Below, in pieces: positions 1-7,982 of a stretch of DNA of 64,000 nucleotides; within the stretch, counting starts at the first letter, position 1, and every line of letters starts with the position of its first letter. The translations under genes were made by a program, and so were the position numbers. The stretch is from Azospirillum brasilense. GTDB taxonomy: Bacteria > Pseudomonadota > Alphaproteobacteria > Azospirillales > Azospirillaceae. The stretch covers positions 1 to 64,000 of the forward strand of contig NZ_QOKV01000028.1 in the NCBI RefSeq assembly GCF_008365405.1, given 5' to 3'. The notes beneath the pieces are model-generated. The model made no database searches. It had not been told where the DNA came from and saw nothing but the letters and a program-made list of their open reading frames with translations.

Positions 1-57
1 ACCATCGCCCCGCTCGGCGATGATCCCCTCGTCAGCCTGCCCGACGTGGCTGCCTGA
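1..57 (+). CDS. C-terminal end of an unidentified gene cut by the window edge
   Basis: An open frame enters from the left edge and ends at TGA 55-57, giving 18 residues that end in LVSLPDVAA. Nothing in it identifies a family. It could equally be chance, because only 19 codons are visible. It converges with the LysR-type gene that ends at 133. Confidence 0.25.
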   Translation, partial: TIAPLGDDPLVSLPDVAA

Positions 58-132
58 CAATCCCGGCCAGACCAGCCGGAGACCAAATGAGCGACCCAAC
101 TCCTACACCACGCTCAGGGGCACGATCGCACA

Positions 133-993
133 TCATGCGGTCGCATTCACGAGATGGCCCGATACGGTCGAGATGAACGCACGAAGACGCTGAAGACGCC
201 GTAGGTCCCGGTGATATCCCATCCAGATGTCTCGCGCCGGCGGCGGCGTCGGCAGGTCCAGTCTGCGAATACCCGGGATCTGATTGCCGACCACGCGGGG
301 TAGGACGGCGATACCGACGCCTTGCCTGCACATGCGCCCCTGAACGTTCCGGTTGTTCGATCGCAGGACCGGCCTCGCGTTGGGGAAACTCTCGATGAGC
401 CACGCGATGTCAGGGAAATGGCCGGTGGACGTGTCGTGGGTGATCAGCCGGAAACCGGTCCCATCGCCATATTTCGGCTCCTGCGCCTCTTCCGCGATGT
501 AAACGCCGTACTCGAGGCGGAAGAGCCGTCGCTGAACAACGTCAGCGGTGTCGAACGGAACGATACGGAAAGCGACGTCGGCCTCCCGCTGGGCGAGATT
601 GAACAGGCGCGTGCCGGTCAGGATCTCGACATCGACATTGGGGCAGGCTTTCGAGAAATCTGCCAGGATGGGAGGCAAGACATAGGCCCCGAACCAGTCC
701 GCGGATGAAATGCGCAGACTGCCTTTGAGGTTCTGCTCCTGCCCCGCAAGCCGGCGCTCCATCGCCAGCGCGCTTTCCTCCATCTGCTCCGCCAGCGCGA
801 TGATCCCGTGGCCCTCTTCGGTCAGAACAAGACCGTCCGCGGTGCGCTGGAAGAGCGTGTGACCGATCGCCTGCTCAAGTGCGCGGAGGCGCCGGCCGAC
901 GGTCGGATGGCTTGTCTGAAGAGAACGCGCGGCGGCGCCGAGCGTGCCGGATCGCGCAATGGCGAGAAAGATTCTGACGTCGCTCCATTCCAT
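133..993 (-). CDS. LysR-family transcriptional regulator
   Basis: A 286-residue protein with the standard LysR layout. A winged helix-turn-helix occupies about residues 4-62 (WSDVRIFLAIARSGTLGAAA, then HPTVGRRLRALEQAIG), and a substrate-binding domain runs from about residue 90 to the end. The ATG at 993 is preferred over one 15 bases upstream because family members start two or three residues before the first helix. The gene is divergent from the EthD-like gene at 1259, and the 265-base gap must hold both promoters. By family habit it probably controls the cluster at 1259-5071 in response to a small ligand. The ligand cannot be read from the sequence. Confidence 0.93.
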   Translation of the reverse strand: MEWSDVRIFLAIARSGTLGAAARSLQTSHPTVGRRLRALEQAIGHTLFQRTADGLVLTEEGHGIIALAEQMEESALAMERRLAGQEQNLKGSLRISSADWFGAYVLPPILADFSKACPNVDVEILTGTRLFNLAQREADVAFRIVPFDTADVVQRRLFRLEYGVYIAEEAQEPKYGDGTGFRLITHDTSTGHFPDIAWLIESFPNARPVLRSNNRNVQGRMCRQGVGIAVLPRVVGNQIPGIRRLDLPTPPPARDIWMGYHRDLRRLQRLRAFISTVSGHLVNATA

Positions 994-1258
994 CACAACC
1001 ACCCACACAAAACTGAACGCCGAGAGTACAGTTATGTCACTTATCGAACAAATCCGAATGCCTAGATTGCCATCATCGTCTGGAGATGCGTCCTTCTACG
1101 GACCCGCCAGACCCATGCGGGCCGCCGCTTGGGTGAAGGAATAGTGACCCTGGCTGTGGGGCCCAAGGAAAGCTCGTCCGGACGGAACAGAGAGGATTTT
1201 CCTGAGGGGTCGCGGAACGCGGCAGCCCGCCTCGATACTCGCGATGAGGACCTCGACG

Positions 1259-1558
1259 ATGATCACGATGCTGGTGACCTATGCGGGCGATAAGGAAACG
1301 CCGTTCGACCGCGACCATTGGATCAACGTGCACTTCCCGCTCGTGCGGGAAAGCTGGGGACGTTATGGGCTGGTAAGCGCCGGCGGGTTCTTCCCGCAAG
1401 GTGACGGTCCCGGGCTAATCGCGGTCGGGGTCGTCAACTTCCGCGACGAGGCCGCCATGAAAGCCGCGCTCAATTCGCCCGAGACCGCCCAGGTAATGGC
1501 TGACGTCGACATCGTCACCGCCGTGAAACCGCAGCGCAGCATCGTGAAGCCACTCTGA
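1259..1558 (+). CDS. EthD-domain small protein
   Basis: A 99-residue protein with the EthD / dimeric alpha-beta barrel pattern: MITMLVTYAG at the N-terminus, FDRDHWINVHFPL (family D-x-x-H-x-x-x-H-x-P-L element), and a late F-R-D-E-A-A-M-K-A-A segment. EthD proteins are known from ether and other xenobiotic degradation loci, often as small accessory or decycling-type proteins. The second ATG (1259) is chosen over 1244 because it matches the usual N-terminus. It is the first gene of a rightward cluster of oxidoreductases and hydrolases, divergent from the LysR gene. The exact reaction is unknown. Confidence 0.8.
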   Translation: MITMLVTYAGDKETPFDRDHWINVHFPLVRESWGRYGLVSAGGFFPQGDGPGLIAVGVVNFRDEAAMKAALNSPETAQVMADVDIVTAVKPQRSIVKPL

Positions 1559-1819
1559 GCGGCAAAGCGGCGCCTGTCGATTGCCGGGGCCGCTGATCTC
1601 TCCAGGTCTGCGCCCCGGCGCGTCGCAGCGATCGGCGGTGCTCTCTATGCGCTCAGCGGGGCGTGCGCCGATGCCGGCCAACTTGCTCACGTCTTCATTG
1701 TGGCTCTCCTCTGCATCGCCACCCGCCAACTCGTCGGCGCAGGTCTCGGCCTCACGATCGCCTGGCAGCCTGCGTCCGATCCCGCGCACAGCTCTCATCC
1801 GAACAACAGGAGATAGACC
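1559..1819 (+). other. Gap with a start-less hydrophobic reading frame
   Basis: This 261-base gap holds an open frame from directly after the preceding stop to TAG 1814-1816. It includes a hydrophobic run (HVFIVALLCIATRQLVGAGL) that looks like a membrane segment, but it has no plausible start codon. It may be a relic of a small membrane protein. The end of the gap contains the ribosome binding site AGGAGA for the next gene. Confidence 0.3.
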
Positions 1820-2719
1820 ATGCAGATCGGGTTTGTCGGTCTCGGCAATATGGGCTCGGCAATGGCCCTGAACCTCGTGAAGGCAGGCCATGACGTGCGG
1901 GCCTGGAACCGTAGCAAGGTCGCTCAGGAAAGCGTTCCCGGGGTAACGCTGGTCAAGCTCGCGGCGGATGCATTCCAAGCTGACGCAGTCTTCACGATGC
2001 TATCCGACGACCCTGCCATTCGGGAGGTGATCCTCGATGCCGGCCTGCTGGCAAGCGCGCAACCAGGGCTGACCCATGTCGTCACATCGACGATCTCGGT
2101 CGCCTTCGCGCGGGAACTGGAGCTGCTGCACGAAGAGGCAGGCCTTGGCTATGTGTCCGCACCGGTCCTCGGGCGACCGAACGTAGCGGCGAGTGGCCAG
2201 CTTAACATCCTGGCGGCCGGAAAGGCCGATGCCGTTGCCGCGGTCGAACCGCTGCTCGCTTCACTCGGCAAAAAGGTCTGGAGGTTGGGGGAGAGCCCCG
2301 CTCGGGCGAATACGGCGAAGCTCGCCTGCAATATGATGATCGCCATGGCTATCGAGGCGATGGCTGAGGGTGTCGTGCTGACCGAGAGCGTCGGCCTCGA
2401 CCGTGCGAATTTCTTCGAACTCATCCTGGGCACCCTTTTCTCGGGTCGCGCCTATGAGAGCTACAGCGCGCAGATCACGGAACGGTCCTTCGAGCCGGGC
2501 TTCAAAGCCGAGCTCGCGCTCAAGGACATGCGTCTCGCGACTGAGGCCAGCAACGAGATCGGGCGCACGCTCCCGATGCTCGAAGCGGTCCGCGAGGGGC
2601 TCGGCAAAGCTGTCTCGGCGGGCTTCGGGAACAAGGATTGGTCGATCATGGCCGACATGACGGTTCGCGGCGGCGACAGTCTGGCGTCGTCTGAAACCAA
2701 CTCGGAGAAGAAACAATGA
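1820..2719 (+). CDS. NAD(P)-dependent 3-hydroxyisobutyrate-dehydrogenase-like enzyme
   Basis: A 299-residue protein of the beta-hydroxyacid dehydrogenase / imine reductase superfamily. The N-terminus MQIGFVGLGNMGSAMALNLV is the Rossmann G-x-G-x-x-G dinucleotide site. N-R-S at residues 31-33 follows the second strand, where NADP-preferring members carry Arg. The helical C-terminal domain contains the family segment ANTAKLACNMM, whose Lys is the usual catalytic residue. A good AGGAGA ribosome binding site precedes the ATG. Its stop overlaps the next start (ATGA), so the two genes are probably translationally coupled. Substrate is unknown; the neighbours suggest catabolism of a xenobiotic or plant compound. 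Confidence 0.88.
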   Translation: MQIGFVGLGNMGSAMALNLVKAGHDVRAWNRSKVAQESVPGVTLVKLAADAFQADAVFTMLSDDPAIREVILDAGLLASAQPGLTHVVTSTISVAFARELELLHEEAGLGYVSAPVLGRPNVAASGQLNILAAGKADAVAAVEPLLASLGKKVWRLGESPARANTAKLACNMMIAMAIEAMAEGVVLTESVGLDRANFFELILGTLFSGRAYESYSAQITERSFEPGFKAELALKDMRLATEASNEIGRTLPMLEAVREGLGKAVSAGFGNKDWSIMADMTVRGGDSLASSETNSEKKQ

Positions 2720-3540
2720 AGACTTGGCTCATCACCGGCTGCTCGAGTGGCTTCGGACAGCGCCTCGCGCTCGCCGCGGCACAACGCGGCGATCAGGTCA
2801 TCGCGACGGCCCGCGATGTCAAAACGATCGAAGACATGGCCGAGCCTTTCGGCGGCCGCATGATCACCTTGCCGCTGGACGTGACGGATGCGGCGGCAGC
2901 CAAGGCAGCGGTCGCAAAGGCGGTCGAGACATTCGGCGGGTTTGACGTGCTCGTGAACAATGCCGGCTACGGACTGTTCGGCGCGATCGAGGAAGGCACG
3001 CCCGAAGAATATCGGCCAATGTTCGAGGTGAACGTCTTCGGACTGATCGAAACCACCAGAGCCGCCCTGCCCGTCCTGCGACATTCGGGCGGAACGATCG
3101 TCAACATGTCGTCCGGCGCCGGCATCGCGGGCAGCGGCGGCGGAGGTTATTACAACGCCGCCAAGTTCGCCGTGGAAGGGATTTCCGAAGCGCTCGCCAG
3201 CGAGCTGGAGCCGTTCGGCATCCGCGTGCTGATTGTCGAGCCTGGGCCGTTTCGCACCGATTTCCTTGGCCGTTCGATCAGGATGGCGGCCAACGAGATG
3301 CCGGAATACGCCACGAGCTCGCGCAAGCACTATCGCGAAACCAACAACGGCAATCAGGCGGGCGATCCCGACAGGGCGATCACGGTGATCCTGCAGGCAG
3401 TCGATGCCGATGACGCCCCGCTTCATTTGCCACTCGGCCCCATCGCGCACGCGATCGCCGAACGAAAGCTGGCTGCGTTCCGCAGCGATATCGACGCTTG
3501 GCGCGACATCTCGATCACCACCGATTTCGATCAGCACTGA
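2716..3540 (+). CDS. Short-chain dehydrogenase/reductase
   Basis: A 274-residue classical SDR. It shows the cofactor motif T-G-C-S-S-G-F-G near the N-terminus, the N-N-A-G motif (VLVNNAGYGLFG), a catalytic Ser (NMSSGAGI) and a Y-N-A-A-K active site. The TGCSSGFGQ form is typical of the SDR subgroup annotated as oxidoreductases of unknown substrate, with a PG-motif loop (EPGPFRTDFLG). The start overlaps the upstream stop as ATGA. Together with the dehydrogenase upstream and the epoxide-hydrolase-like gene downstream it suggests stepwise oxidation of a hydroxylated intermediate. That pathway is an inference. Confidence 0.9.
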   Translation: MKTWLITGCSSGFGQRLALAAAQRGDQVIATARDVKTIEDMAEPFGGRMITLPLDVTDAAAAKAAVAKAVETFGGFDVLVNNAGYGLFGAIEEGTPEEYRPMFEVNVFGLIETTRAALPVLRHSGGTIVNMSSGAGIAGSGGGGYYNAAKFAVEGISEALASELEPFGIRVLIVEPGPFRTDFLGRSIRMAANEMPEYATSSRKHYRETNNGNQAGDPDRAITVILQAVDADDAPLHLPLGPIAHAIAERKLAAFRSDIDAWRDISITTDFDQH

Positions 3541-3590
3541 GCGCTGGCCGCGAGCTTTGTTTAAACGTCAACATCGACTGGAAAGCGATC

Positions 3591-4439
3591 ATGATCGCAA
3601 CGTTGAAGGGGTTTACCCAGCAACTGGTGCCGGTGAATGGCATCAAGATCAACGCTGTCACGGGAGGCTCGGGCCCGCCGATCCTTCTGCTTCACGGCTG
3701 GCCGGAAACATGGTGGGAATGGCACAATGTGATGCCGCTGCTGGCCGAGCATGTCAGCGTGGTGGCCATCGATCTGCGCGGCGCGGGCTTTTCCGACTGC
3801 CCGCTCGACGGCTATGACAAGGCAACGATGGCGCGCGACGCGCACGAGGTCATGATTGCCCTTGGGCATGAACGCTACGCCGTGTGCGGACATGACGTCG
3901 GCGGAATGGTCGCCTTGCCGCAGGCCGCCATCTACCGGGAGGCTGTCACCCACCTGGCCGTCCTCGACGTTCCGCTTCCCGGCTGGAGCGGATGGGAGGC
4001 GACGACCGCGGGGCTCTGGCACTTCAGCTTCCATATGAACCGGGATCTACCCGAGCGCCTGATCCATGGCCGTGAATATGACTATGTCTCGACCTTCATG
4101 GCAGAGCGTTTCTACGATCACAGCACCTTCAATCCGGCGGACATCGAGATCTACGCGAAGGCGATGGCTCTTCCTGGCCGCACGCGCGGCGGCATGGAAT
4201 GGTATCGCACCCTCGCCGCCGATCATGCGGCGGCTCTTGAGTACAAGAAGCACCCCCTCGGGATACCGGTGCTCGGTCTGGGTGGGGACCAGCGGTTCGG
4301 TGCGCAGATGGTCCCGATGCTCAAAGAGTTTGCCAGTAACGTGACAGGTGGCTCGATCGCGCGGTGCAGCCACTATGTCGCGGATGAGCGGCCCAATGAA
4401 GTCGCGGCCGCCCTGATCGATTTCCTCAAGCCCAACTGA
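3591..4439 (+). CDS. Alpha/beta hydrolase, epoxide-hydrolase-like
   Basis: A 282-residue alpha/beta hydrolase. The oxyanion element HGWPETWWEW and the nucleophile elbow G-H-D-V-G-G carry Asp, not Ser, as nucleophile. That Asp is the hallmark of epoxide hydrolases and haloalkane dehalogenases. The late His lies in CSHYVADERP. The cap region holds the tyrosines (EYDYVSTF, EWYRTL) expected for epoxide polarisation. The start at 3591 (MIATLKGF) is preferred over an upstream in-frame start at 3498 that would overlap the SDR gene. It is the fourth gene of the cluster. Epoxide hydrolase is more likely than dehalogenase because of the HGWPE motif and cap tyrosines. Confidence 0.88.
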   Translation: MIATLKGFTQQLVPVNGIKINAVTGGSGPPILLLHGWPETWWEWHNVMPLLAEHVSVVAIDLRGAGFSDCPLDGYDKATMARDAHEVMIALGHERYAVCGHDVGGMVALPQAAIYREAVTHLAVLDVPLPGWSGWEATTAGLWHFSFHMNRDLPERLIHGREYDYVSTFMAERFYDHSTFNPADIEIYAKAMALPGRTRGGMEWYRTLAADHAAALEYKKHPLGIPVLGLGGDQRFGAQMVPMLKEFASNVTGGSIARCSHYVADERPNEVAAALIDFLKPN

Positions 4440-4540
4440 AACTCTGCGCCCGCGCCGTCGCGGGCTGGGCGGATCGCGACGCTGCGGGCGAATTGCACCC
4501 GAAGCGGTCGCGATGGATCGACAAAATCAAGGAGACTGTC

Positions 4541-5071
4541 ATGACCGCACCCCTCATTCGCGGCGTCAATCATATCGGTATTACGGTGCCCGACATTGAA
4601 GCGGCAAAATCGTTCCTGGTAAAAGCCTTTGGCGGCCAGGTGATCTACCAATCCTTCGGACCGCAGGATCCATCGCGGCAGGGACCCGAATTCGAGCGGG
4701 CCGTCGGCGCTTTCCCCGGAACGGTCGTGCGTGCGCAGGCGATGGTCAAGATCGGAACCGGACCCGATATCGAGCTCTTCGAAATGCACGGCCCCGAGCA
4801 AGCCCAGCCGATCCGGGCGAGCGACTTCGGCATCACGCACTTCGCTCTCTACACCGACGACATCGACGCATCGGTCGAGCGCTTCGAGAGGGCTGGAGGC
4901 ACCCCCCTCACCGCGCCGCGCGCTATTCCCTATGCTACCGAGAAAGGTCCTGGAAACAAGGTCTGCTACTGTCGCATGCCCTGGGGCACGACGATAGAGT
5001 TCATCACCACGCCGGACCGTATGCCCTATCATGACCAGACCGATCTGCGCAGGTGGCAGGACGAGGACTGA
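4541..5071 (+). CDS. VOC (glyoxalase/bleomycin-resistance) superfamily protein
   Basis: A 176-residue protein with two beta-alpha-beta-beta-beta modules. It begins RGVNHIGITVPDIEAAK, where the first His is a usual metal ligand. The second module contains FGITHFALYTDDIDASVERF, and the protein ends with PWGTTIEFIT, where the Glu is another expected ligand. AAGGAGA at about 4530 supports the ATG at 4541. Members include ring-cleavage dioxygenases, glyoxalases and isomerases, and this one cannot be placed further. It closes the LysR-linked catabolic cluster. Confidence 0.85.
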   Translation: MTAPLIRGVNHIGITVPDIEAAKSFLVKAFGGQVIYQSFGPQDPSRQGPEFERAVGAFPGTVVRAQAMVKIGTGPDIELFEMHGPEQAQPIRASDFGITHFALYTDDIDASVERFERAGGTPLTAPRAIPYATEKGPGNKVCYCRMPWGTTIEFITTPDRMPYHDQTDLRRWQDED

Positions 5072-5242
5072 GCAGGGCACGATTGGACAGCACAGCGTCA
5101 TGCGGGATTAGGGAATCCGGCGCCGGCGACAGGACGCGCCCGCCGAACCAAGGGGGACCTCCGATAAGCCGGTGTCGGCGAAGCAGTCCGAACCTCCGAC
5201 GCCCCGGCATGCGGTTCGGCTCCCGGCTGACAATCCGGCAAG

Positions 5243-6011
5243 TTGACCGACGAGGACCGCCGCTTTGTCCAGGCGTTGCGGGAGCGCTCGCTACATCTCG
5301 ACCCGGCACGTCAGCTTCTTGGAAACCGGGCGCTCGCAGCCCAGCCGGACCATGCTGCTCCATTTGGCGGAGCGGATGGACATTCCGCTGCGCGACCGCA
5401 ACGCGCTGCTCGCCGCCGCGGGCTTCGCGCCGGTCTTTTCCGAACACCGGCTGGGCGATCCGGAGATGCAGGCCGCCCGTCGGGCGGTCGATCTCGTGCT
5501 GACCGGGCACGAGCCTCACCCGGCGTTGGCCGTCGATCGGCACTGGACGCTGGTTGCGGCCAACCGGGCGGTCGCCCCGCTGCTCACCGGCGCTTCGCCG
5601 GATCTTCTCCGGCCTCCGGTGAACGTGCTGCGCCTCAGCCTTCACCCCTCCGGGCTGGCACCGCGGATCGAGAACTTCGCCCAGTGGCGGGCGCACATCC
5701 TGCACCGGCTGATCCGGCAGATCGACGTCAGCGCCGATCCCGTACTGGCCGCGCTGTTCGGCGAGTTGAAGGGCTACCCGATGCCCGGCGGGCCGGCTCC
5801 GCACGGCCGGGGCGAGCCGTTGTCGTCGCATGATGGCGTGGTGGTTCCTCTGCGGCTCAGGACGGACGCCGGGACTCTCTGCTTCTTCAGCACCACAACG
5901 GTGTTCGGAACGGCGGTGGACGTCACTTTGTCCGAACTGGCCATCGAGGCTTTCTTCCCGGCCGACCTCGCCACAGCGGAGATCATGCGGCAGGCCCTCG
6001 CCCGGTTGTGA
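5243..6011 (+). pseudogene. XRE-type regulator with MmyB-like ligand-binding domain, HTH damaged
   Basis: From about 5294 the frame encodes a clear match to the helix-turn-helix/MmyB-like regulator family. It has ISTRHVSFLETGRSQPSR (second half of the HTH), RNALLAAAGFAP, then the PAS-like ligand domain (LAVDRHWTLVAANRA). The first half of the HTH, the expected SQLDLAL-type helix, is missing. A plausible N-terminus (TTG at 5243: LTDEDRRFVQALRERS) lies in another frame. The junction near 5289-5293 therefore looks like a small deletion that also shifts frame. A TTG-started product from 5265 is conceivable but would have an incomplete HTH. The intact ancestor probably controlled the adjacent NTF2-like gene. 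Confidence 0.65.
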
Positions 6012-6112
6012 GGAGCAGCCCCGCCCGACAGAGGCACCGCCTTTGCACCGGCATGGCGCACGGGACCCGGCCCTATCATGGCGGACCATCCCTTGATGGG
6101 CGGAGATGCGGC

Positions 6113-6529
6113 ATGGTGCAGACCGACATCGAGTTGCTTCGCAACCTGTACGACCGCTACGCCGTGGGCGATGTGGCGCCGCTGTTCGAGCATCTCGCGT
6201 CCGACGTCGAGTGGATATCCTGCGGCCGGTCCCCGACCCTTGCGGCCTTCTCCGGCATCTTCCATGGCCTGGATGGTGTCCAGCGCTATTTCCAGGGGTT
6301 GGCCCAGGAATGGACGATCACCAAGCACGAGATGCGGGACATCGCGAGGGACGGAGACCACATCGTCACGCGCAACCTCGTTGAGGCCGTCAGCAAGGTC
6401 ACCGGGAAACCGGTGGCGGTGACGACCGAACACCGGTGGGTGCTGCAGGACGGCCGAATCCACCGCTTCGAGGAGCGTTGCGACGATGAGGCGGCCCTGG
6501 AGGCGGCTTGCCGCCCGTCCGAGCCTTAA
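6113..6529 (+). CDS. NTF2-like (SnoaL-type) protein
   Basis: A 138-residue single-domain protein with the NTF2/SnoaL cone-fold pattern: an N-terminal helix (IELLRNLYDRYAVGDVAPLFEHLASDVEW), FSGIFHGLDGVQRYFQGL, and late strands ending EHRWVLQDGRIHRFEERCD. The start at 6113 (MVQTDIELL) is chosen because residues encoded upstream do not fit the fold. A GGAGATG element precedes it. This family covers isomerases, cyclases and non-enzymatic partners, so no reaction is assigned. It follows the damaged regulator in the same direction, a pairing common for this regulator family. Confidence 0.82.
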   Translation: MVQTDIELLRNLYDRYAVGDVAPLFEHLASDVEWISCGRSPTLAAFSGIFHGLDGVQRYFQGLAQEWTITKHEMRDIARDGDHIVTRNLVEAVSKVTGKPVAVTTEHRWVLQDGRIHRFEERCDDEAALEAACRPSEP

Positions 6530-6592
6530 CGGCCCGGTTGCCCAACGGAGCGCGGTGATGGGAGTGGCGCTCGCCGGATGGATCCTCATTCG

Positions 6593-7183
6593 CTATCCGG
6601 GCGACTTTTGGAGCTTGGCTTGACCGCGAGAAGCATCCGTGATCATGCAAACGACATCGTCCAGCTGCCCGCAAGGAACCTTGATCCGGAGTTGCACGCC
6701 TTGGGGCGTGAAGCCGTTGGTCTCGGCAGAGGCCGCTGGGAAGGCGCCAAGCCCCGACCTGATCCTGGCCTCGTCGGCGAAGGCGCAGGTGACGGCCAAG
6801 GCTGCAAAGCGGATGATCGGCTGACGCTCAGCGGCATGAAGACACGCCGCTGCGGTGCCGCCGTAGGCACGCACCAGCCCGCCCGCACCGAGAAGAACGC
6901 CACCGAACCAGCGGCTGACCACCAGCGCCACCCGATCCAGCTTCTGGCCGTCTATGGCCTGAAGAATCGGGCGTCCCGCCGTTCCCCCCGGTTCGCCGTC
7001 ATCGCTAGACCGGTAGAGGTCGCCGATCCGGAAGGCCCAGCAGTTGTGGCCCGCATCCCGTTGGCTGCACGCGGAGATCAATCCACGTGCCTCCTCTTCG
7101 GTCGTGACCGGCCCCGCCGAAGCCAGAAAGCGGCTCTTCTTGATCTCCTGCTCGAAATGCTCTTTCCGTTTCAGTGTGAACAT
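6593..7183 (-). CDS. yigZ: YigZ/IMPACT (UPF0029) family protein
   Basis: A 196-residue protein. The N-terminal domain carries the family signature: NCWAFRIGDLYRSSDDGEPGGTAG followed by VSRWFGGVLLGAGGLVRAYGG. A ferredoxin-like C-terminal domain follows, as in YigZ. Family members bind ribosome- or translation-associated partners (eukaryotic IMPACT) or act as small housekeeping proteins, and the bacterial role is not settled. Its ATG shares one base with the TAA stop of the small ORF upstream (TAATG), which implies translational coupling. Confidence 0.9.
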   Translation of the reverse strand: MFTLKRKEHFEQEIKKSRFLASAGPVTTEEEARGLISACSQRDAGHNCWAFRIGDLYRSSDDGEPGGTAGRPILQAIDGQKLDRVALVVSRWFGGVLLGAGGLVRAYGGTAAACLHAAERQPIIRFAALAVTCAFADEARIRSGLGAFPAASAETNGFTPQGVQLRIKVPCGQLDDVVCMITDASRGQAKLQKSPG

Positions 7184-7392
7184 TACCTTTCGCCACTATC
7201 ATTCCTGCATGGGCCAGAGGCCGCCCTGGCCAAAGGCCGACGGAATTTATTCATTCCATGGGGGGATTGCGACGTCGGCGCAACGATATCTGCAACGAAA
7301 CCGGCAATGACGGAGCTGTGCCGCTCCAGCCAACCGACCGCAAATGCGGTGGTGGTGACCGCCTCGACCATCATGCTGGGCGCCTCCTCCAT
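7183..7392 (-). CDS. Small ORF translationally coupled to the YigZ-like gene
   Basis: A 69-residue ORF beginning MEEAPSMMVEAVTTTAFAVG. Two facts support it. A strong ribosome binding site (AAAGGGGACT directly before the ATG) is present, and its TAA overlaps the downstream ATG by one base, a classic coupling arrangement. It has a modestly hydrophobic middle (SSVIAGFVADIVAP) and a basic tail. I do not recognise a family. It may be a genuine small protein or a leader peptide whose translation sets expression of the YigZ-like gene. Confidence 0.5.
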   Translation of the reverse strand: MEEAPSMMVEAVTTTAFAVGWLERHSSVIAGFVADIVAPTSQSPHGMNKFRRPLARAASGPCRNDSGER

Positions 7393-7410
7393 AGTCCCCT
7401 TTCATACTAT

Positions 7411-7446
7411 CGAGCGTAAATCCTGACACATCAGGATTTACGCTCG
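7411..7446 (-). terminator. Perfect 16-bp hairpin overlapping the DUF1810 stop codon
   Basis: CGAGCGTAAATCCTGA (7411-7426), a 4-base loop, and the exact complement TCAGGATTTACGCTCG (7431-7446). The stop codon of the minus-strand DUF1810 gene (7431-7433) lies at the edge of one arm. There is no T-tract. It is probably a bidirectional or factor-assisted terminator, or an attenuator before the small ORF at 7392. Confidence 0.6.
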
Positions 7447-7916
7447 CCCTCGAACGGCGGGCGCGGCCGTCCGGCCGCCCCGGGACTCCCTAATGCTGTC
7501 AGCGTCGCCTTGTCCATTCGGCCATCGAAGCAGAGCGCAAGCGCCTCAAGGTAAAGGGGAACAGACTCCTTCGCAGCCAAGGCGAACAGGGTCATGCAGG
7601 AGTGGAACTTCATGTCGTCCGGAGAGCCGAAGATCTCATGAAGCGATCGCCCCCGGATCGCTAGAACGGCCCGCGTCGCGGCTTCCAATCGTGGGCCGAG
7701 CGTCGGATGCTCCAGATAGGCGCGCGCCTCGTCGAGGGAAGCGATGCCGTAGAACTCGGCGGTTGCCGAGCGGCCGAGGCCGCGCAGTTGCGGAAAAATG
7801 AACCACATCCAATGGCTCCGCTTGCGCCCGTCCTGCAATTGGTCGAGCACCGTCGCGAACACCGGCTCCTGTGCGGTCACGAACCGTTGGAGATTGAAAG
7901 GATTGTCCAGTTGCAT
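7431..7916 (-). CDS. DUF1810 family protein
   Basis: A 161-residue protein with the DUF1810 (calpastatin-like annotation) signature: FNLQRFVTAQEPVF near the N-terminus, then GRKRSHWMWFIFPQLRGLG and FHSCMTLFA. Length matches the family. The function of the family is not established. The IS3-family element ends only 5 bases upstream of the ATG. The native promoter and ribosome binding site have thus been displaced, and no good Shine-Dalgarno is visible. Expression may now depend on transcription coming out of the IS, whose transposase reads in the same direction. Confidence 0.9.
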   Translation of the reverse strand: MQLDNPFNLQRFVTAQEPVFATVLDQLQDGRKRSHWMWFIFPQLRGLGRSATAEFYGIASLDEARAYLEHPTLGPRLEAATRAVLAIRGRSLHEIFGSPDDMKFHSCMTLFALAAKESVPLYLEALALCFDGRMDKATLTALGSPGAAGRPRPPFEGERKS

Positions 7917-7921
7917 TCCAG

Positions 7922-7949
7922 TGAGATGGTCCCCGTTCCCCGGACAGTT
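7922..7949 (+). repeat. Left terminal inverted repeat of the IS3-family element
   Basis: Starts TGAGATGGTCCCCGTTCCCC and continues GGACAGTT. It matches the complement of 9160-9187 with two mismatches. Confidence 0.85.
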
Positions 7950-7982
7950 TTGCGGCCTGGATAAGCTTGGTTCAGGTCCGTG

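Noticed and set aside
3498..3590. Upstream start for the epoxide-hydrolase-like gene
   Set aside because: It overlaps the SDR gene by 43 bases and adds residues that do not fit the fold; 3591 gives the normal N-terminus.
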